DNA of 36,479 bases, taken from contig JAKAYA010000019.1 of NCBI GenBank assembly GCA_021826965.1, forward strand, positions 1 to 36,479, written 5' to 3'. The notes beneath the pieces are model-generated. The model made no database searches and was not told the origin of the DNA. It worked only from the letters and a program-made list of their open reading frames with translations. Position numbers and translations under genes: made by a program. The first letter of the stretch is position 1. Each line of letters starts with the position of its first letter. The stretch comes from Nitrospirota bacterium (GTDB taxonomy: Bacteria; Nitrospirota; Leptospirillia; Leptospirillales; Leptospirillaceae). Shown here one piece after another: positions 7,600 to 15,505 of this stretch.

Positions 7600-9378
7600 T
7601 CAGATTTCCTTGAAACGGTTGGTGATCGGAACGCGCCAGTCCTTTCCGAACGCCCGGAGCGTCAGCTTGATGCCTGGCGGAGACTGGCGCCTCTTGTATT
7701 CGCTCCTGTCGATCAGGGTGAGAACGCGGGTCACCGTGGCGGGATCATAACCTTTCCCGACAATTTCCTCGAACCCCTGATCCTCCTCGACATACGCCTC
7801 CATGATGGGATCGAGGATCTCGTAGGGAGGCAGGGAGTCCACGTCCTTCTGGTTCGGGCGGAGCTCGGCGGTGGGGGCCTTTTCAATGATGCGCCGGGGA
7901 ATGATGTCGGATCTCTGGGCGTTCAGATAGTCGGCCAGGTCGTACACCAGCGTCTTGGGGACGTCTTTCAGAACCGAAAAACCCCCGGCCATGTCTCCGT
8001 AAAGGGTCTGATAACCGACGCTCATCTCGCTCTTGTTGCCGGTCGTCAGCACCAGCCAGTGGAATTTGTTGGACAACGCCATCAAAAGGAGGCCACGGAT
8101 CCGGGACTGGAGATTTTCCTCTGCAGTGTCCCGGGGACGGTCCTGGAAGTGCGGCGAGAGGATCTGGAGGAACTGCTCGAAGGCTGCCCCGATGGGAATG
8201 TTTTCCACCGCGATTTTCAGCGTCCCGGACAGTTTGAGGACGTCTTCGAAGCTTTCCTGAGACGTGAACATGGAGGGCATGAACAGGCCGTGAACCTGTT
8301 CCGGCCCCAGAGCGTCCGTGGCGATCGCCGCGACCAGAGCCGAATCGATTCCTCCGGAAAGACCGATCAGCACTTCCCGGAAATGATTCTTTCGCACGTA
8401 ATCCCGGACGCCGGTCACCAGGGCCTCGTAGATCTCGGCGAGGCGGTCCAGAGGCTGAGAATAAGGAGTCTTCAGAAGGACCTTTTTTTCCGTCCGGGCC
8501 GAGGTGGTTGTCGTCCGACGACCGGGCTCATCAATCTTCCAGGTCACAAGGACATCGTCCTGGTTCCATTGCGGCCGGTCCAGAGACTGGCTCAGACGGT
8601 CCTTCCGCCGGCGAGGATCGTGAAGACGGACCCGGAACACGTGGTCGAGGTCGATTTCGGTGATCAGGAGATCTTCCTGAAAGGCTTTTCCGCGACTTTC
8701 GATTTCTCCGTCGGGACTGATGACAAGGCTCTGTCCGTCGAACACCAGTTCGTCCTGACCGCCCACCATGTTGACGTAAGCGATATAGCAGGCGCTGTCC
8801 ACAGCCCGGGTGCAGAGCATGTTCTCCCGGACCTCCCTCTTGCCCGCGTGGAACGGGGAAGCCGAGAGATTCAGGATGCATTCGGCGTCTCCCATCAGGG
8901 TCTGTGTGTAAAGCGGCCCTTTCGGATACCAGATGTCCTCGCAGATGTTGATGCCCAGACGGGAGGAACGGTATTCGATGACGGGCGACTCCACGCCTTC
9001 CTGAAAGTACCGATTTTCGTCGAAAACGCCATAATTGGGGAGATACTGCTTTCGGTAGACGCCGTGGAGCCTTCCGCCGTGAAGCACGGCCGCGGCATTG
9101 TAGATATCGTCCCGGCGGTCGACGAACCCCACCAGAAGCAGAAGATCGGGAGCGAACCCGAGCAGTTCGTCGAGGGCGCGAAGGTTCCTGTCGATGAAAG
9201 ACGGTTTGAGCAGGAGATCTTCCGGCGGATACCCCGTCAGCGCCAGTTCGGGAAACACGACGACGTCCGCCTGTTCCGTGCGGGCCTGGACGATCATGTC
9301 CTTGATGTGGGCGAGGTTGCCCGGAATGTCTCCCACGACGGGATTGGTCTGGCCCAGAGCCAGTTTCAGCTTTCTCAT
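7600..9378 (-). CDS. nadE: Glutamine-dependent NAD(+) synthetase
   Basis: 592-residue two-domain enzyme that amidates deamido-NAD with ammonia released from glutamine. The N-terminal nitrilase-type glutaminase domain has its Glu-Lys-Cys triad: Glu44 in VVFPELALTGYP, Lys110 in GVYRKQYLPN and Cys146 in GINICEDIW. The C-terminal ATP-pyrophosphatase domain carries the P-loop SGGIDS at about 341-346. The start ATG 9378 has an AAGGA ribosome binding site six bases upstream and overlaps the stop of the tlpA-like gene (ATGA). A larger upstream extension of the frame is read-through of neighbouring sequence and is not coding. Confidence 0.95.
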   Translation of the reverse strand: MRKLKLALGQTNPVVGDIPGNLAHIKDMIVQARTEQADVVVFPELALTGYPPEDLLLKPSFIDRNLRALDELLGFAPDLLLLVGFVDRRDDIYNAAAVLHGGRLHGVYRKQYLPNYGVFDENRYFQEGVESPVIEYRSSRLGINICEDIWYPKGPLYTQTLMGDAECILNLSASPFHAGKREVRENMLCTRAVDSACYIAYVNMVGGQDELVFDGQSLVISPDGEIESRGKAFQEDLLITEIDLDHVFRVRLHDPRRRKDRLSQSLDRPQWNQDDVLVTWKIDEPGRRTTTTSARTEKKVLLKTPYSQPLDRLAEIYEALVTGVRDYVRKNHFREVLIGLSGGIDSALVAAIATDALGPEQVHGLFMPSMFTSQESFEDVLKLSGTLKIAVENIPIGAAFEQFLQILSPHFQDRPRDTAEENLQSRIRGLLLMALSNKFHWLVLTTGNKSEMSVGYQTLYGDMAGGFSVLKDVPKTLVYDLADYLNAQRSDIIPRRIIEKAPTAELRPNQKDVDSLPPYEILDPIMEAYVEEDQGFEEIVGKGYDPATVTRVLTLIDRSEYKRRQSPPGIKLTLRAFGKDWRVPITNRFKEI

Positions 9379-10046
9379 GACGGATCCTTCCCTGGAGAGG
9401 ATGTTCCGGAACGCCGCGAAGACGTCAACCTGTCGAAAAGATCGTAGGAAACGTTCCCGGACCAGTCCCGCGAGCCAGCCGCCTTTCCGACGAGATATCC
9501 TTCGGGATCGATCAGATAGGTTTCGGGAAGTCCCATCCCGACGTAACGGGAGTCCACCGTTCCTTTCCGGCCTTCCACGACCGGATAATCGACCGGAGTT
9601 TTCCGGAGAAAGGACCGGATCCTGGAGGTTTCGTGGTCCATGGCGACGCTCAGGAGGACAAAGTTCCTTCCGGACATGTGTTTCGACAGACGAACAAGCG
9701 TGGGAATTTCCGTCCGGCAAGGCACGCACCAGGTCGCCCAGAAATTCAGAAGAACCCAGTGTCCGCGGTAAGCCGCCAGTGTCTGGGAACCGCCCTCAAT
9801 CGCGGGACCGGTGACTTCCGGCGCCCGTTCGCGGTCATCGAAAACGATGAACCCCATTTTCCGGAGAAGGTCCTCCGGAACGGGGATCGATCCTCCGGCC
9901 CGGACAGTCCCCGCTTCTGTCAGGAAGACGGAAACCAGACAAAGAAGAAGGAGGAGTGCCACGCGAAGACCGGTGACGCGCCGAAAAAACCGGGATCCCC
10001 CGGGGGGTTTCTGTTCCAAGGTCGTGCCCAGCCTTATAGGGTGCAT
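9375..10046 (-). CDS. TlpA/ResA-like membrane-anchored thioredoxin
   Basis: 223 residues with an N-terminal membrane anchor or signal at about 25-43 and a thioredoxin-fold domain after it. The redox motif WCVPC sits at about 106-110 in the context NFWATWCVPCRTEIP, typical of TlpA, ResA and CcmG-like periplasmic reductants. Later blocks include GLPETYLIDPEG with the cis-proline region. A likely job is thiol reduction outside the cytoplasm, for instance for c-type cytochrome maturation, but the partner cannot be told. The ATG 10046 has only a weak ribosome binding site; the frame is open further upstream, but no better start is seen below the promoter at 10111-10140. Confidence 0.85.
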   Translation of the reverse strand: MHPIRLGTTLEQKPPGGSRFFRRVTGLRVALLLLLCLVSVFLTEAGTVRAGGSIPVPEDLLRKMGFIVFDDRERAPEVTGPAIEGGSQTLAAYRGHWVLLNFWATWCVPCRTEIPTLVRLSKHMSGRNFVLLSVAMDHETSRIRSFLRKTPVDYPVVEGRKGTVDSRYVGMGLPETYLIDPEGYLVGKAAGSRDWSGNVSYDLFDRLTSSRRSGTSSPGKDPS

Positions 10047-10110
10047 TTTTCTTTTGACGGCCTGTCCCTGCCGTTTGGCTTTCGGAACCGGCCGCAGTTC
10101 TCCTCGATTA

Positions 10111-10140
10111 ATGATACACAAGGTTTTGTGCCTAAACCAA
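10111..10140 (-). promoter_or_regulatory. Candidate sigma70-type promoter for the tlpA-like/nadE unit
   Basis: On the minus strand a TTGGTT box (10135-10140) and a TATCAT box (10111-10116) are separated by 18 bases, in an AT-richer pocket between rlmB and the tlpA-like gene. The predicted start of transcription would leave a leader of about 60 bases. The call rests on pattern only. Confidence 0.4.
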
Positions 10141-10144
10141 CTTT

Positions 10145-10912
10145 TTATGGAAAAAAGGATCCGTCCCCGGATTCCTGTGGGGGTGTCCGGCTTTTTGACC
10201 GGGGGTCTTCCATCTGGGCATAGAGAAAAATTCCCAGGGCGACGGACAGGTTCAGGGATGCAACCTGTCCCCGCATCGGAAGAGAGACCTTCCAGTCCGA
10301 GTGCTGGAGAACCGGACGGGACACGCCTTTCTCCTCCTCCCCCACGACGATGACCAGAGGCGGAGGAAACGGGTCCCGGTAGGAGGTCGATTCCCCCAGG
10401 GCCAGAGATGCGACTGCGTACCCCCGCTTTCGGAGAAAGATCAGGGACTGGGTCAGGTTGCCGACACGGATCAACGGTATGGTAAACAGGGCGCCCGACG
10501 ACGTTTTTGCGCAGACCGGCGACAAGGGAGCCACCCGCCTCTTGGGCAAGAGAACCCCCTGGACGCCGGCCGCATCGCACGTCCGGAGAAGGGCTCCCAG
10601 ATTGCGAGGGTCCTGGACGCCGTCGACGGCAACCAGGGGAGACGGCAGAGGATCCCGGCCGTCGAGGAACTCCCCGAGGTCGAGAAGGGGAAGCGGCAGA
10701 AGCGCTGCATAGACGCCCTGGTGGACGAGATCCGGAGCCATCCGGTCCAGAGATGCCCTGGGAACGAAATCGACCGGGATCCCGGCTTCTCTGGCTTTTT
10801 TCAGGATTTCGCCGCGGCGTGCGTCGGGACGAGGATCTTCCTTCAGGTAAAGGCGGGAGATCCGGCGAGGTTGGCTGCGGATAAGCTCGAGGACCGCATG
10901 AAGCCCTCCGAT
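10145..10912 (-). CDS. rlmB: TrmH/SpoU-family RNA 2'-O-methyltransferase (RlmB-like); start codon unresolved
   Basis: SPOUT methyltransferase that 2'-O-methylates a guanosine of 23S rRNA in the RlmB case. The three SpoU motifs are seen: NLGALLRTCDAAGV, VIVVGEEEKGVSRPV and LNLSVALGIFLY. The first ATG in frame is at 10741 and gives only 198 residues. Upstream of it the frame stays open to the TGA at 10997-10999 and encodes the expected substrate-binding N-domain, beginning IGGLHAVLELI then RRISRLYLKEDPRPDA. No ATG, GTG or TTG occurs in that upstream part. I set the gene boundary at the ATC codon (10912) that opens the conserved segment. An ACG at 10945 has GGAGG six bases before it and is another candidate. 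The 5' end overlaps cysS, the usual neighbour. Confidence 0.82.
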   Translation of the reverse strand: MGGLHAVLELIRSQPRRISRLYLKEDPRPDARRGEILKKAREAGIPVDFVPRASLDRMAPDLVHQGVYAALLPLPLLDLGEFLDGRDPLPSPLVAVDGVQDPRNLGALLRTCDAAGVQGVLLPKRRVAPLSPVCAKTSSGALFTIPLIRVGNLTQSLIFLRKRGYAVASLALGESTSYRDPFPPPLVIVVGEEEKGVSRPVLQHSDWKVSLPMRGQVASLNLSVALGIFLYAQMEDPRSKSRTPPQESGDGSFFP

Positions 10913-10926
10913 CCCGGTGGGAGGAT

Positions 10927-12399
10927 CTAGATCTTCCGTATCCGTGGGAGGCCTCCGGGGTTGTCTTCCAGCAGATATCCGGCCCTTTTCAGCCGATCAC
11001 GAATCGCATCGGCCCGGGCATAATTTTTTTCCCGGCGCGCCGTTTCCCGTTCCAGCACCAGTCTGTCCACTTCATCGGGATTCAGCGACTCCTCACGGTC
11101 GGCCGCCTCTCCCTTTCCGTAGACCCATCCGGAGGCCGGAAGATCCAGGATGCCAAGAACGGCCCGGGCGGTCTCGAAAAGGGCCCGGGCGTCGGAAAGT
11201 TGCTCTTCCGGCAGTGCCTGACCGGAACCGAAGAGCGGGTTCAGAGCATTCTTGGCTTCGTGAAGAACGCGAAACGCGACGGGCGTGTCCATGTCACGGC
11301 ACAAGGCGGAAAGAAACTCGCGGGTCATGGGGCCTTCCGAACCTTCCCCCGGACAGGCGTCAAGTCGTTCCTTGAAAAGATAGAGGCTGTCCAGAGCATT
11401 CTTCGCATGAGTCAGGTTGTCTTCGGTCAGATCGACCGGAGAGGCATAATGGGTCGACAGAAGAAAGGTCCGGAGCCATTCGCGCGTCACTTCTTCCGGA
11501 AACGGCGACGTTTCGAAAAAGGTCCGGATCCGGAAGATGTTGCCCAGCGATTTGGACATCTTCGTTTCATTCAGAGTGACGAACCCGTTATGAATCCAGA
11601 GACCGACGAAGGGTTTTCCGGTGGCCGATTCGCTCTGGGCCCGTTCGTTCTCGTGATGCGGAAACATCAGGTCCATTCCGCCGCCGTGAATGTCGATCGT
11701 TTCTCCGAGCTCGGCGAGAGACATGGCGGAACACTCGATGTGCCATCCGGGACGGCCATCCCCGAAAAAGGCGGGATAGGACGGCTCTCCTGGACGCGCC
11801 CCTTTCCAGAGGGCGAAATCCAGGGGATCTTCCTTCTCCTCGTCCGCCGCGATGCGGGCACCGGCCTGGAGCGCGTCGATCTTTTGATGGGAAAGCTCTC
11901 CGTAGCCCCCGTACTTTCGGACGCGGAAATAGACGTCGTTTCCCCGCCGATAGGCGTACCCCTTCTCCAGAAGGGTTCCGATCAGCCGAATCATCGACTC
12001 GAGGTACCGGGTTGCCCGGGGTTCCTTTTCCGGGGACAGGATCCCCAACCGGCGCATGTCCCGGTGGAAGGAGTCGATATAGATCCCGGTGATCTCGTCG
12101 ATCGTCCGATCCGTTTCCTGGGCCTTTCGGATGATCTTGTCGTCGATGTCCGTGATGTTCCGCACGTAACGGACCCGATAGCCGAGACGAAGGAGCAGGC
12201 GATGCAGGAGGTCGAAGACCGTCTGGCTCCGGGCGTGACCAAGATGGCAATCGTCGTAGACGGTCACGCCGCAGACGTACATCGTCACCAACCCCTCCAC
12301 CCGGGGAACAAGGGGTTGCGTCTTCTGCGTCAGGGTGTTCCGGAAGACCGGAGCAGGCCGTCCTTTCGGGGTAACGGCTTCGGATTCAAGCGAGCTCAA
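10927..12399 (-). CDS. cysS: Cysteinyl-tRNA synthetase
   Basis: 490-residue class I aminoacyl-tRNA synthetase charging tRNA-Cys. Seen are MYVCGVTVYDDCHLGHAR, with the HIGH-type motif HLGH at about 52-55 and zinc ligand Cys43, then WHIECSAM (Cys223), the FPHHENE histidines, and KMSKS at about 280-284. The start is TTG 12399, with AGGAG six bases upstream; it overlaps the end of the pcm-like gene by 14 bases. This start leaves about 16 more N-terminal residues than usual, but no other start fits. Its stop codon overlaps the conserved 5' part of rlmB in another frame. Confidence 0.95.
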   Translation of the reverse strand: MSSLESEAVTPKGRPAPVFRNTLTQKTQPLVPRVEGLVTMYVCGVTVYDDCHLGHARSQTVFDLLHRLLLRLGYRVRYVRNITDIDDKIIRKAQETDRTIDEITGIYIDSFHRDMRRLGILSPEKEPRATRYLESMIRLIGTLLEKGYAYRRGNDVYFRVRKYGGYGELSHQKIDALQAGARIAADEEKEDPLDFALWKGARPGEPSYPAFFGDGRPGWHIECSAMSLAELGETIDIHGGGMDLMFPHHENERAQSESATGKPFVGLWIHNGFVTLNETKMSKSLGNIFRIRTFFETSPFPEEVTREWLRTFLLSTHYASPVDLTEDNLTHAKNALDSLYLFKERLDACPGEGSEGPMTREFLSALCRDMDTPVAFRVLHEAKNALNPLFGSGQALPEEQLSDARALFETARAVLGILDLPASGWVYGKGEAADREESLNPDEVDRLVLERETARREKNYARADAIRDRLKRAGYLLEDNPGGLPRIRKI

Positions 12400-12955
12400 T
12401 GGGGACTCCTGTCATAGTGTTGTCCAGAATCCATCCCAGGACAGGCGCCCGGAGGCGGACAAGCGGCCGGATTTCTTCCCCCGGAGCAGGAGGAGAACAA
12501 ACCCGGAGGATACGGTCCGGAGGGGGGGATTGGGCATCCGCCTCCTCCAGGGAGGAAAAGATCGGAACATAGTCGTATCCCAGATCGCCGACTGATTGCC
12601 GGAGGACATTTTGAAGTTCTTTCTGCTCTTCCACAATCGACAAGCGATGGGTGAGTTCCAGGAGAAGAAGCAGAAAATAGGGATCGGTCGGACGCCAGAC
12701 GACAATCCGTTCTCCCGCACGGATACGGGCCGCATCCAGAATCCGGAGGGATTCGCCAAGAGTCGGGGAAATCCGGCTCCCCCAACCGGAAGGGCGATGA
12801 TTTCCATAGAGGCGCTCCACCGGAGTATCCGGAAAAAAGGCACTCCTTGGCAAACGGAGGACCGCCGCCATCAATCGGGAGGACACTTCCGGATTTTGCT
12901 TCAGAAATGTCTCCAGAAAGCGGGCTTTTAGCTCTCCTTCAGGATCGGTCGTCAT
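12386..12955 (-). CDS. Divergent protein-L-isoaspartate methyltransferase-like protein lacking SAM motif I
   Basis: 189 residues, ATG 12955 overlapping the surE stop (ATGA). Residues 30-73 follow the N-terminal pattern of Pcm: LRLPRSAFFPDTPVERLYGN, then a G-S-R-I-S-P segment like the GQTISQP of true enzymes, then RILDAARIRAGERIVV. Where the family has the glycine-rich SAM-binding motif I (EIGTGSGY), this protein has WRPTDPYFLLLLLEL, with no glycine. It is therefore probably not an active methyltransferase, or binds its ligand differently. The position directly after surE matches the surE-pcm pairing known in many bacteria and supports the homology. The frame is intact, with neighbour-like codon use and coupled translation to cysS, so it is likely expressed. 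Confidence 0.65.
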   Translation of the reverse strand: MTTDPEGELKARFLETFLKQNPEVSSRLMAAVLRLPRSAFFPDTPVERLYGNHRPSGWGSRISPTLGESLRILDAARIRAGERIVVWRPTDPYFLLLLLELTHRLSIVEEQKELQNVLRQSVGDLGYDYVPIFSSLEEADAQSPPPDRILRVCSPPAPGEEIRPLVRLRAPVLGWILDNTMTGVPIELA

Positions 12956-13752
12956 CCGGGACCGGCTCTGTCCGCGAAAGGGATCTCCCGGTTTTCCATT
13001 GCCCTCAGCCGGGAAAGAGAGGGGTAATGGGTCAGATCCAGATGAAGCGGCGTGATCGAAACATACCCGTGATCGATCGCGTGGAGGTCGGAGGTTTCAT
13101 CCGGCTCGTAGTCTTTCGGTCCCATGCCGATCCAGTAATAGGGACGACCGCGGGGATCTTCCTTGCGGATGATATTCGTTTCGTTGATGAGCCTTTTCCC
13201 GAGCCGCGTGACACGAACCCCGCAGATATCTCCGGGGGACCTGTCCGGGATGTTGACGGAAACCAGGACAGAAGAATCGAGGGGTTTCGCCAGATAGTCC
13301 GTCGAAATTTGCCGGGAATAAAGAAACGCGGAGTCGAAATGGGGCGTCCTGTCGGGGTCCTCGGGGATCTGGAGGGAGAAGGCGAGCGAAGGGATGCCCA
13401 GGATGGACCCTTCGAAGGCCGCCGACACTGTACCCGAATAGGTCACGTCGTCCGCAAGGTTGCTGCCGTGATTGATTCCCGAAACGATCAGGTCCGGCTT
13501 GCGGGGGAGGATGACGTACAGCGCGAAATTGATGCAGTCGGTGGGAGTCCCGTTCAACGCGTAATGGCGTGCGTCCTTCTGGGAAATCCGGAGGGGCTTG
13601 TGGATTGTCAGAGCATGGGAAGCGGCAGAACGTTCCTGGTCGGGGGCAACGACGTAGACGTCCCCCAGGGGAGAGACGGCCTCCTCCAGAACGCGAATCC
13701 CTTCGGAAGAAATTCCGTCGTCATTGGAAACAAGAATAAGGGGTCTGATCAA
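12952..13752 (-). CDS. surE: 5'/3'-nucleotidase SurE
   Basis: 266-residue metal-dependent nucleoside monophosphate phosphatase linked to stress survival. The N-terminal metal site LVSNDDGI (Asn10, Asp11, Asp12) is seen, followed by [12 protein letters not shown] and the GINHGSN metal asparagine region, then [14 protein letters not shown] place the start at TTG 13752, with GGGAG four bases upstream, giving the normal family length. The frame remains open upstream through the tRNA-Pro gene, but that part is not protein-coding. It lies about 100 bases after the tRNA and is coupled to the pcm-like gene. Confidence 0.93.
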   Translation of the reverse strand: MIRPLILVSNDDGISSEGIRVLEEAVSPLGDVYVVAPDQERSAASHALTIHKPLRISQKDARHYALNGTPTDCINFALYVILPRKPDLIVSGINHGSNLADDVTYSGTVSAAFEGSILGIPSLAFSLQIPEDPDRTPHFDSAFLYSRQISTDYLAKPLDSSVLVSVNIPDRSPGDICGVRVTRLGKRLINETNIIRKEDPRGRPYYWIGMGPKDYEPDETSDLHAIDHGYVSITPLHLDLTHYPSLSRLRAMENREIPFADRAGPG

Positions 13753-13856
13753 GGAGCTCCCAGAGGGATCCCGGAATCGGCTGTCTGGATGGTACGCGGG
13801 AAACCGCACATCGCTTGCCGGTTTTCGGGGGCCAAAGACCGGAAATGGATAATCGT

Positions 13857-13933
13857 TGGTCGGGGCGAAAGGATTTGAACCTTCGACCACTCCCACCCCA
13901 AGGGAGTGCGCTACCGGGCTGCGCTACGCCCCG
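13857..13933 (-). tRNA. tRNA-Pro (anticodon GGG), CCA encoded
   Basis: A full cloverleaf can be folded on the minus strand. The acceptor stem is CGGGGCG with CGCCCCG, followed by discriminator A and an encoded CCA. The D stem is GCGC/GCGC, the anticodon stem CTCCC/GGGAG with loop TTGGGGT, and the T arm carries TTCAAAT. Anticodon GGG reads CCC and CCU proline codons. It lies between the merR-like gene and surE on the same strand with no gap on the merR side, so it is probably cut from a shared transcript. Confidence 0.96.
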
Positions 13934-14274
13934 ATTTCGGAATCGTTTTCTTTCATCAACTGCAGGGCTTTTCGAATATCGACCAGTGTCTCGCCCATCC
14001 ATTGGGGACTCTCGGGAAGCTGGACCCCATCAAGGATGGCCCGCGCCCCTTTCAAAGACCGGCCGTCCACATGGGTCAGCTCAATCACCCTACCCAGAAA
14101 GCGAAGGTCTTCTTCGGAGTATTCCCGTTGACCTCCCCGGGTTTTCTTGGGCGAAAGCAACGGAAAAACCTTTTCCCAATGGCGCAGGGTTGCCGGGGTA
14201 ATCCCCAGAATTCGGCAGGCTTCACCGATGCGATACTTTTGAGAAAAGGAAATGTTCCCGTTTGCGCGGTCCAT
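13924..14274 (-). CDS. MerR-family transcriptional regulator
   Basis: About 116 residues with an N-terminal winged helix-turn-helix: [22 protein letters not shown], then [17 protein letters not shown]. The C-terminal part is short, as in the small MerR proteins often encoded directly after ihfA, and has no cysteine metal site. I prefer the ATG at 14274; an in-frame ATG at 14298 (AAAGGG three bases upstream) would add eight residues. The TAG stop occupies bases 8-10 of the downstream tRNA-Pro gene, so the coding region overlaps the tRNA by ten bases. Function beyond DNA binding cannot be assigned. Confidence 0.85.
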   Translation of the reverse strand: MDRANGNISFSQKYRIGEACRILGITPATLRHWEKVFPLLSPKKTRGGQREYSEEDLRFLGRVIELTHVDGRSLKGARAILDGVQLPESPQWMGETLVDIRKALQLMKENDSEIGA

Positions 14275-14341
14275 GCCTCCCCTTCCCCCTTCATACACCC
14301 TTTCGGGGCAAGAATTCTTTCCGCGGGCGGAATGGAACCGC

Positions 14342-14638
14342 CTATTCTCTTTCAGGCTTCCCGGACACTCTCAAAAGGGAGCGGGAAGGGTGAAAAAGAA
14401 CAGTGTGATGCGCAGGAATCAGGACGGGTTCACCTGTCTTGGGATTCCTGCCCGGACGGTCGTTGATCTTACGGACGATAAACGTGCCGAATCCCGTAAT
14501 CTTGACGTCCTCTCCGTTTTCGAGAGCCGACGAAATTTCCTCAAGGATTCCATCGAAAACCTGACCGACAAACTTTGCAGTATATCGGGTATGTTCCGGT
14601 TTTTCGACTACCCGCTGGACAATGTCGAGTCTTTTCAT
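14342..14638 (-). CDS. ihfA: HU/IHF-family DNA-binding protein, IHF alpha-like
   Basis: 98-residue nucleoid protein of the DNABII family, a DNA-bending architectural factor. Seen are the GFGTF turn at about 49-53 and the DNA-inserting beta-arm segment RPGRNPKTGEPV at about 61-72, whose sequence is closer to IHF than to HU. The SLLRVSGKPERE tail is slightly extended. It lies 24 bases after lpxA and just before the merR-like gene, and an ihfA-merR order is common, which supports the alpha-subunit label. IHF is a heterodimer in proteobacteria; no second subunit is in the window, so a homodimer is possible. Confidence 0.87.
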   Translation of the reverse strand: MKRLDIVQRVVEKPEHTRYTAKFVGQVFDGILEEISSALENGEDVKITGFGTFIVRKINDRPGRNPKTGEPVLIPAHHTVLFHPSRSLLRVSGKPERE

Positions 14639-14662
14639 GATTTCATCGCCCCCCGAATTTTT

Positions 14663-15505
14663 TCAATCATATTCACTGGCTTCATTTTTGTCAATGGAAA
14701 AGCGGGACTGACAGACCCCCCGCTTGCTTTCGAGGATGAATTTCGCCATCTCGCGCGTCAAGGGATCGCCTTCCGTCAGAAGACGCGTGATGAAAGACCT
14801 GTCCAGCGAGCGTGTCTGGTAGATTTTCCGGAAGTTCGCCCGAAGGGCACCGATCTCTCCTCCGGAGTATCCGGCCCGGCGAAGCCCGATGCGGTTCAGC
14901 GTCCGGACGGTATGGGTTCCGTCGATGATGCAGAAAGGCGGAACGTCCCGGCTCGTACGGGACCCGCCCCGCAGCAGGGACAACCGGCCGATTCGGACGA
15001 ACTGGTGGATCAGGACGGCGCCAGAGAGGAAAACCTGGTCTTCCACCACGACGTGACCGGCCAGAAGTGCCCCGTTGGCGAGAACGATCCTGTCGCCGAG
15101 CTGGCAGTTGTGCGCGACATGCGATTGCGCCATCAAAAGGTTGCGGTCTCCGATCCGGGTCTCCGTCCCTTCCTTCGTGGCGCGATGGATCGTCACATAT
15201 TCGCGAATTTCGTTTCCGTTTCCGAGACGCGTTGTCGTAATGGCCCCCCGGAAAGCGTGATCCTGGGGTTCGTGGCCGATGACCGCTCCCATGTGGATAC
15301 GATTTTCCTCCCCCATGATCACGCCCGGGGCAATCGACACCCTCTCGAAGAGGACCGATCGGTCTCCGATTCGGCTGGGTCCCCGGAGGACGCAATAAGG
15401 ACCGATCGTGACCTCTGTTCCAAGTTCGACATCGGGATCCAGAATCGCGGTGGGATGAATCCGGACGTCACCCACGGGGAGCCGTTCCGGATTTGAGCAG
15501 ACCAT
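14663..15505 (-). CDS. lpxA: Acyl-ACP--UDP-N-acetylglucosamine O-acyltransferase
   Basis: First enzyme of lipid A synthesis, transferring a 3-hydroxyacyl chain from ACP to UDP-GlcNAc; cytosolic trimer. The left-handed beta-helix hexapeptide repeats run from about residue 12 to 190. The catalytic histidine region is SHVAHNC (His132, equivalent to E. coli His125), and the C-terminal helical part begins RTLNRIGLRRAGYS. The ATG 15505 gives 280 residues and overlaps cimA by 38 bases. A GTG at 15475 would give 270 residues, nearer the typical N-terminus, and cannot be excluded. The usual partners lpxD, fabZ and lpxB are absent here, so lpxA is detached from its common cluster. Confidence 0.93.
   Translation of the reverse strand: MVCSNPERLPVGDVRIHPTAILDPDVELGTEVTIGPYCVLRGPSRIGDRSVLFERVSIAPGVIMGEENRIHMGAVIGHEPQDHAFRGAITTTRLGNGNEIREYVTIHRATKEGTETRIGDRNLLMAQSHVAHNCQLGDRIVLANGALLAGHVVVEDQVFLSGAVLIHQFVRIGRLSLLRGGSRTSRDVPPFCIIDGTHTVRTLNRIGLRRAGYSGGEIGALRANFRKIYQTRSLDRSFITRLLTEGDPLTREMAKFILESKRGVCQSRFSIDKNEASEYD

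Noticed and set aside
6265-9447. 1060-codon plus-strand open frame
   Set aside because: It lies antisense to ribH, ribBA and nadE, all firmly recognised. The translation is low-complexity and matches no family. Long antisense frames are expected from the codon bias of this GC-rich genome.
13753-13896. Longer surE N-terminus
   Set aside because: This part of the frame runs through spacer and tRNA-Pro sequence; the conserved protein begins at the TTG at 13752.
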